Assembly: GCA_004154925.1 (NCBI GenBank)
Contig: QJNS01000005.1
Coordinates: forward strand, 124,001 to 188,000
Length of the DNA stretch: 64,000 nucleotides
Origin: Monosporascus cannonballus
Lineage: Eukaryota > Ascomycota > Sordariomycetes > Xylariales
Direction: 5' to 3'
Shown one piece after another: positions 60,008 through 64,000 of this stretch. The notes under the pieces are model-generated. The model was not told the DNA's origin. It worked only from the letters and a program-made list of their open reading frames with translations, and searched no databases. The position numbers and the translations under genes were made by a program. Positions within the stretch are counted from its first letter, which is position 1, and the number at the start of each line of letters is the position of its first letter.

Positions 60008-61833
60008 TCATGGATGAAGACTAAAAAAGGAAAGTAAAATGATCCAAAACGAGTTGAGCAACCCAAAAACAGCACCAGCAGCTGCACCTGGGCCTGGGCC
60101 GAACACTTCGTTTCCTAGTAGCATGTCAGATCTGACTTGTATCGGCCGTCAAGTTTATTGCGGGAAGAAAAGTGAAACACTACGTACCTAGGCCACGAGC
60201 AACTAATGCAAATACAGAGACAGCCAAGACATCGAATGCCGACACTAAGGACACGGGCAAGATGAGTGCGATAGCTGGCGGCGGTCGAACGATCATGATG
60301 AAAATAGACACCATGCATTCGATAATTAGCGGAAGGGCTGCCACAGCGGCTGCAGCAACAAGAGTTTGCGGGGCTGGCATGCGTTAAAAAGGAACGGTCG
60401 CAGAGGCTTATATAGGATATGGATCGAAAAGTCTCACCTGGATTCGATACGCTCACAGCAGCGTAGTAAGTAACAGCCAAAGCTCTGGCATAACTAACGA
60501 GAATCGCGTGTCCTATCAGGTAACCCCAGGGGTGCGTGGTGTGTGCCCTGATGCCCGGTAAGGTTGATGCGACCGAGTTGACTAAAGGCCATAGGAACAT
60601 CAACACTGCCGAGATTATTCCTGCCACGCTGGAGATTTTCATAGTCTCCGCATCGGCTGGCATGCCCTCTAAAGCTTGGACGGAGAGCACTCCCACGGTG
60701 GAGGCCAAAACACCAGAAACTAAGAGCATGATGAGTAGCCTAGTCAGGTCGAGGAGGATTCCGGAAACATCGTGAATGGTTGGTCGCTCCAAAATAGGGA
60801 GGCCTGGTTGTAAGGTGATCGCTGCTCTCAACCACTTCCTGATAACAGACGGGATATTTATCAGCCAGTCGCTCATAATCGTCCAAAACTTTATAAACGA
60901 CTGCTTCATAATCGTCCAGACGCTTGTCGGCCCCCCCTTAATAAAAGCCAGGATGTTCGAGATGATGCGACGTATAAACTCGGTTATTCCTCCCCATAGG
61001 GATTCCCTCTTCTCTTTTCTTGATGGCTGTGAAATAGACCCCGGATCCGGCCGCTGTGGGATGCCAGTGTCTTGTTGTTGGACTGAGTCCGTCCCTGGTT
61101 GTTCGGTGGAATGCCATGTTGGTGGCTCGGTTGGATCTGCCGTTGACTGCCGTGATTGTCGGCGGGGGATCTGCGCAGCGCCATGCTGGACTCCCGGGGT
61201 AACAGGACGAATTGCATCTCCACCCCGGTCCAAATCTTCTTCCTCCGAATGCGTATCTCCCGGTCGAGTCCTCAGCTGTTCATGTGGTAGAATACTACGA
61301 CCTGTCGATACACGTGCCGTTCCCCGATCGCCCGGTTGAACCCCCGGCAATCGCCCCCCCAGTTCCGTGCTTACAACGGAACCTGATCCAGGTGGTAGAT
61401 CAGAGCGTGATGTTGGCCTCCTAGAAGGACCAGTACCCTCGGATACTATCGATCCGGACCGTCTCTCCCTGAAACCGCGATCTAGAGAGCGATCAATTGC
61501 CGGAGCGGGGAGAGCCCCAGTGGCAAATGGTACCAAATCGTGACTTTTCGGTCTTTGGCCACTACCATTGTGTTCGAAATCTCCGCTGGAGTCACATATG
61601 TGTCGGTCTTTCTGGCTGGTGGCCGGCTTGAACAAGCCTATCTCGCTCCCTGGACGTATCGGCGCTCGATATGCGTCTACCACCAAGAGTGCGTCCAAGG
61701 TGAAGGGCCAACGAAACTTCAGGCGCCGCCGCCTAAAAGGCTTTGGTTCTTTGCCCAGGGCCGGATTCAGCGGGACCCGGTAGGCATCTACCTTCGAGAG
61801 CGTGTCGAGCGTGAAGGGCCACACGAAACCCAT
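60008..61833 (-). CDS. Multi-spanning membrane protein with duplicated WPFTL...VDAYR motif, 562 aa
   Basis: Exons (minus strand) 61,833-60,438, 60,373-60,188 and 60,114-60,008 have introns of 64 and 73 bp (donors GTGAGA and GTACGT; acceptors GCCAG and CTACTAG, the second after TCTGAC). Splicing gives 563 codons. Without it the frame runs into Ser/Cys-rich non-membrane sequence. Residues 5-19 and 42-56 are two copies of a 15-residue motif (WPFTLDTLSKVDAYR; WPFTLDALLVVDAYR). Residues about 60-275 are Pro/Ser/Arg/Gln-rich and disordered. Residues about 280-345 are amphipathic and Trp-rich (SVWTIMKQSFIKFWTIMSDW). Five to seven membrane helices then fill the C-terminal half, ending in a Gly/Ala-rich helix (GPGPGAAAGAVFGLLNSFW). 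I do not recognise the family. It is transcribed away from the divergent gene at 62,319. Confidence 0.7.
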
Positions 61834-62318
61834 GGCTGTGTTCGCTCAACATAAGCGGCGAATTCTCGTAACGGAAAATTTGATGTCCACTCGCCCGTTT
61901 TGAACGCGTTCGCGAATCACTCGGTCTCGAACATTACGGGCCTCGTGGATATATGTTGCGAGAAAACTGCATGGCAAGGCTAGAGTACATATCACAATAC
62001 TCAATGAAGGCAATGGGAATGAGGGGCAGGGCCTCACGAAATGCTCTCCAGCATCTAAAGCCACACCGGAAAGTTCCATCCAATCCACGAAGGGATTGTT
62101 CCAGACAACCAGCCGCCAAAAGCGACCGAGGTATCATTCACTGCAAGCCACGGTGGCTGAGGGGAGGGGCTAGCGAACAAGAGGGGAACGGGTTGGGCGC
62201 CGGCGAGGCTGGCATGGATGTCGAGACCAATAACCTCCATTTCGACGACTGAGAAGCTTTTCAACCTTCTTGTGTGCACACATCTCTATGACCTGATGCC
62301 TTAAACTTGTCGTCAAAC
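61834..62318. other. Divergent promoter region between two membrane-protein genes
   Basis: 485 bp separate the two start codons. It probably serves both genes. No TATA box was assigned with confidence. Short frames here overlap each other and lack domains. Confidence 0.5.
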
Positions 62319-63992
62319 ATGGCATTATCAGACGCCAAACTAGGATTCTCCACAGTCCTTGTCCTCCTAGTGGTCAAGGCCGTCTTCGTTGCGACGGAGC
62401 TCTTCTTCGTTATCAAAGCGCGGGGGAGCAGCCTAGGACAAGGTTATCAGAAGCTAGTCACACGCCTCAGAAATCTCGCCGTATGGTTTGGATTCTCGAT
62501 GGCTGTAGTGGTGGCCGTTCTGGGCGGCGTCACCTATATAGAGCTTGACCAAACCATCGATCAACACGTTGTCCGAGACTCAGAAGTGTGCAGCAAAGCG
62601 GACGCCGACATTGTAGGAGATGGTGTTCGAATAGCTGCCTGGATTCAAATAGGGAGCCTTTTTTTCTCGGCCGCTATAGGATTATTTCACTACTCCAAAA
62701 CAGCGGTCAAGGAGGTCGGCGCAGGACTTCTCGCCACCCAAATATCGCTGGCAATCTCTCTCCTTGTTCCCCTGGGTCGGCACAGCCTTGCCCCCGTCGA
62801 TACCCTGCTCGGCGCCATGATCCTCGACGCGCAGAACATCGGGCTCTCCATCCAACTTGTGGCGAAAGAGACGCTGGCCTCCCGCTGGCAGGTGGTAATG
62901 GTCTGGTTTGGCCAGGTGATAGGCCTGATCACTGTAGGAGCTCTCGTCGGCGGGTTTACCGCTACCAACTGGCTGGACACGAGCGAATGCCGATGTTTCT
63001 CGGTGTTTTGGTGGACATGGTTCACAAACTGTCCGTCCGAATTTCCCGGCGAAGTGGCTCCATTTTGGATGTACTTCGGTCTGCGATGCACCACCGTCCT
63101 CCACGGCGGCTACATCTCTCGGACAAAAATGGAGTCCTTCAACCTCGCGGAAAGGATCGAGGGTGACTACCCCTGCAACCCATGCCAAGCCTGCCTGGGC
63201 TATACCGAGGACGAAGTGGACAAAGACAAGGTTTGTACGTCTCATAATATCTGCCCAGTCTGCAAAAAATGCCAAACATGTCTTGAAAAGGAAGACTGCA
63301 AGGCAAGGGAGACGAAAAGAGATTTGCGCCTATGGTTATCGCAAGGAACTCCCCACTCCCAGGCACCTCCGTTAGAACCGGAAACCGGGGTTACCGCCCG
63401 TCCGCTTCCGGAACAAAGGAATTCCGGGCATGATGCTACAGGTCAACAGCCTCCGGAACACCAGGCAAGCCCGGTTACAGCAGCCGAAGCTTCGTCACAG
63501 ACTAGAGGTCTAGAGCCCAAAGGGACGGGACCGGGGGAGGAGTGCAGGTTATGTGGCTGCAGGTTCTGTTCAAATTGCAAGCACACGGCCATTCTCTTCA
63601 AAGAAGGCAGGGGGTTGATCGGATCAGTAAGATATTCGGAGACACCAGCCACCATCAGTTTCATGTGCCTGGAGTACTTTGCATACGCGGTTCTTTCCAT
63701 GGCCACGGCTGAAAGAACAATGCAGGTGAATTCGATACAGAAGACTTCGCCCATTTATTCTGTCGGCCAGATTACCGCCATTGTAATTGCGGGTGCAACT
63801 GCCATTCGCACTCTTTGGGTCTCTTTCTTCATGATTTTTCACGCGGAAGGAGACGACTTAGTGGATGATGAAGAAGAAAGGAAGAATAAGAAGAGGGAGA
63901 GGAAACTTCTAGAGAAGGCGAAGAGGAAGGAGATGAAGAAGGGGGGGAAGAAGGGGAAGGGCGTTGAAAGAAATGGGAAGGAGAGTTCGTAA
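62319..63992 (+). CDS. Polytopic membrane protein with cysteine clusters, 557 aa
   Basis: Single exon. The start ATG is at 62,319 (context AAACATGG); the frame is open from the TTG at 62,307, but that is not a likely start. At least six hydrophobic segments lie in the first 220 residues (FSTVLVLLVVKAVFVATELF; WFGFSMAVVVAVLGGVTYI; IAAWIQIGSLFFSAAIGLF; LLATQISLAISLLVPL; WQVVMVWFGQVIGLITVGAL). Two more are near residues 455-515. Between them, residues about 280-330 hold a cysteine-rich loop (CNPCQACLGY, then CPVCKKCQTCLEKEDC). A second small cluster (CRLCGCRFCSNC) lies near 420. Both could bind metal. The C-terminus is an extreme Lys/Glu/Arg tail, probably cytosolic. The family is not recognised; it has the look of ascomycete-specific membrane proteins. 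No enzyme motif was seen. Confidence 0.75.
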   Translation: MALSDAKLGFSTVLVLLVVKAVFVATELFFVIKARGSSLGQGYQKLVTRLRNLAVWFGFSMAVVVAVLGGVTYIELDQTIDQHVVRDSEVCSKADADIVGDGVRIAAWIQIGSLFFSAAIGLFHYSKTAVKEVGAGLLATQISLAISLLVPLGRHSLAPVDTLLGAMILDAQNIGLSIQLVAKETLASRWQVVMVWFGQVIGLITVGALVGGFTATNWLDTSECRCFSVFWWTWFTNCPSEFPGEVAPFWMYFGLRCTTVLHGGYISRTKMESFNLAERIEGDYPCNPCQACLGYTEDEVDKDKVCTSHNICPVCKKCQTCLEKEDCKARETKRDLRLWLSQGTPHSQAPPLEPETGVTARPLPEQRNSGHDATGQQPPEHQASPVTAAEASSQTRGLEPKGTGPGEECRLCGCRFCSNCKHTAILFKEGRGLIGSVRYSETPATISFMCLEYFAYAVLSMATAERTMQVNSIQKTSPIYSVGQITAIVIAGATAIRTLWVSFFMIFHAEGDDLVDDEEERKNKKRERKLLEKAKRKEMKKGGKKGKGVERNGKESS

Positions 63993-64000
63993 AGAAGGAT

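Noticed and set aside
60115..61833. Uninterrupted 572-codon frame on the minus strand
   Set aside because: The C-terminal part past 60,438 loses all hydrophobic character. Two well-formed introns restore membrane helices, so the spliced 562-aa model is preferred.
1..64000. CRISPR arrays, rRNA, telomeric repeats
   Set aside because: No regularly spaced direct repeats, rRNA-like blocks or TTAGGG arrays were seen.

Overview
This window reads as a subtelomere- or heterochromatin-like region of a filamentous ascomycete (Pezizomycotina). About 1-24,800 and 27,300-55,136 are extremely AT-rich. They consist of LTR retrotransposons wrecked by C-to-T and G-to-A transitions, the signature of repeat-induced point mutation (RIP). 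Paired LTRs in the window differ almost only by such transitions, mainly at CpA/TpG. Two unmutated islands carry host-like genes: a small one at 25,010-27,176 and a larger one from 55,137 to the right edge. Splice sites (GTGAGT, GTGAGA, GTACGT donors; 64-103 bp introns) are typical of filamentous fungi.

The AT-rich part can be read as nested insertions using LTR boundaries, 5-bp target-site duplications (TSDs) and coding remnants. Element L (1-10,236, + strand, runs off the left edge) is a chromodomain Ty3/Gypsy whose 3' LTR is split by element E0 (3,054-9,947, TSD AAATC). The unoccupied form of that site is in an LTR copy at 27,177-27,590. A 511-bp TRIM-like element (10,890-11,802, TSD TTATT) is itself split by a solo LTR (10,992-11,388, TSD GTTGC). 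E1 (about 11,803-16,290) is a further + strand pol remnant with a 178-bp insertion at 12,895-13,072. The 'G' family then supplies G1 (16,605-24,153, -), G2 (28,837-42,693, -) with G3 (33,359-40,451, -) inside it, and G5 (about 51,627-54,828, -) interrupted by G4 (43,261-51,621, +). G4 in turn contains a 1.5-kb non-autonomous LTR element H (47,013-48,525).

The most interesting signal is an extra reading frame between pol and the 3' LTR on the strand opposite to gag-pol, present in G1-G4 and in L. In G3 and G4 its cysteine positions, several now tyrosine through G-to-A change, follow CX2CX6CX8CX2CX6C, within the fungal Zn(II)2Cys6 spacing rule. A basic, helical region and a conserved Trp/Asp-containing tail follow. 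G-family LTRs also keep their ends but carry unrelated short-repeat cores at the same position.

The gene islands contain: a basic coiled-coil protein of unknown function (25,301-26,572, -); a two-exon modin-like gene (56,506-58,369, +); a three-exon multi-spanning membrane protein with a duplicated WPFTL...VDAYR motif (60,008-61,833, -) and a short relative of that motif at 58,955-59,158; and a polytopic membrane protein with cysteine clusters (62,319-63,992, +) divergent from the previous gene. A damaged small membrane-protein gene lies at 55,301-55,791. No rRNA, convincing tRNA, CRISPR array or bacterial-type operon was seen. All family assignments come from reading the sequence, without database searches.
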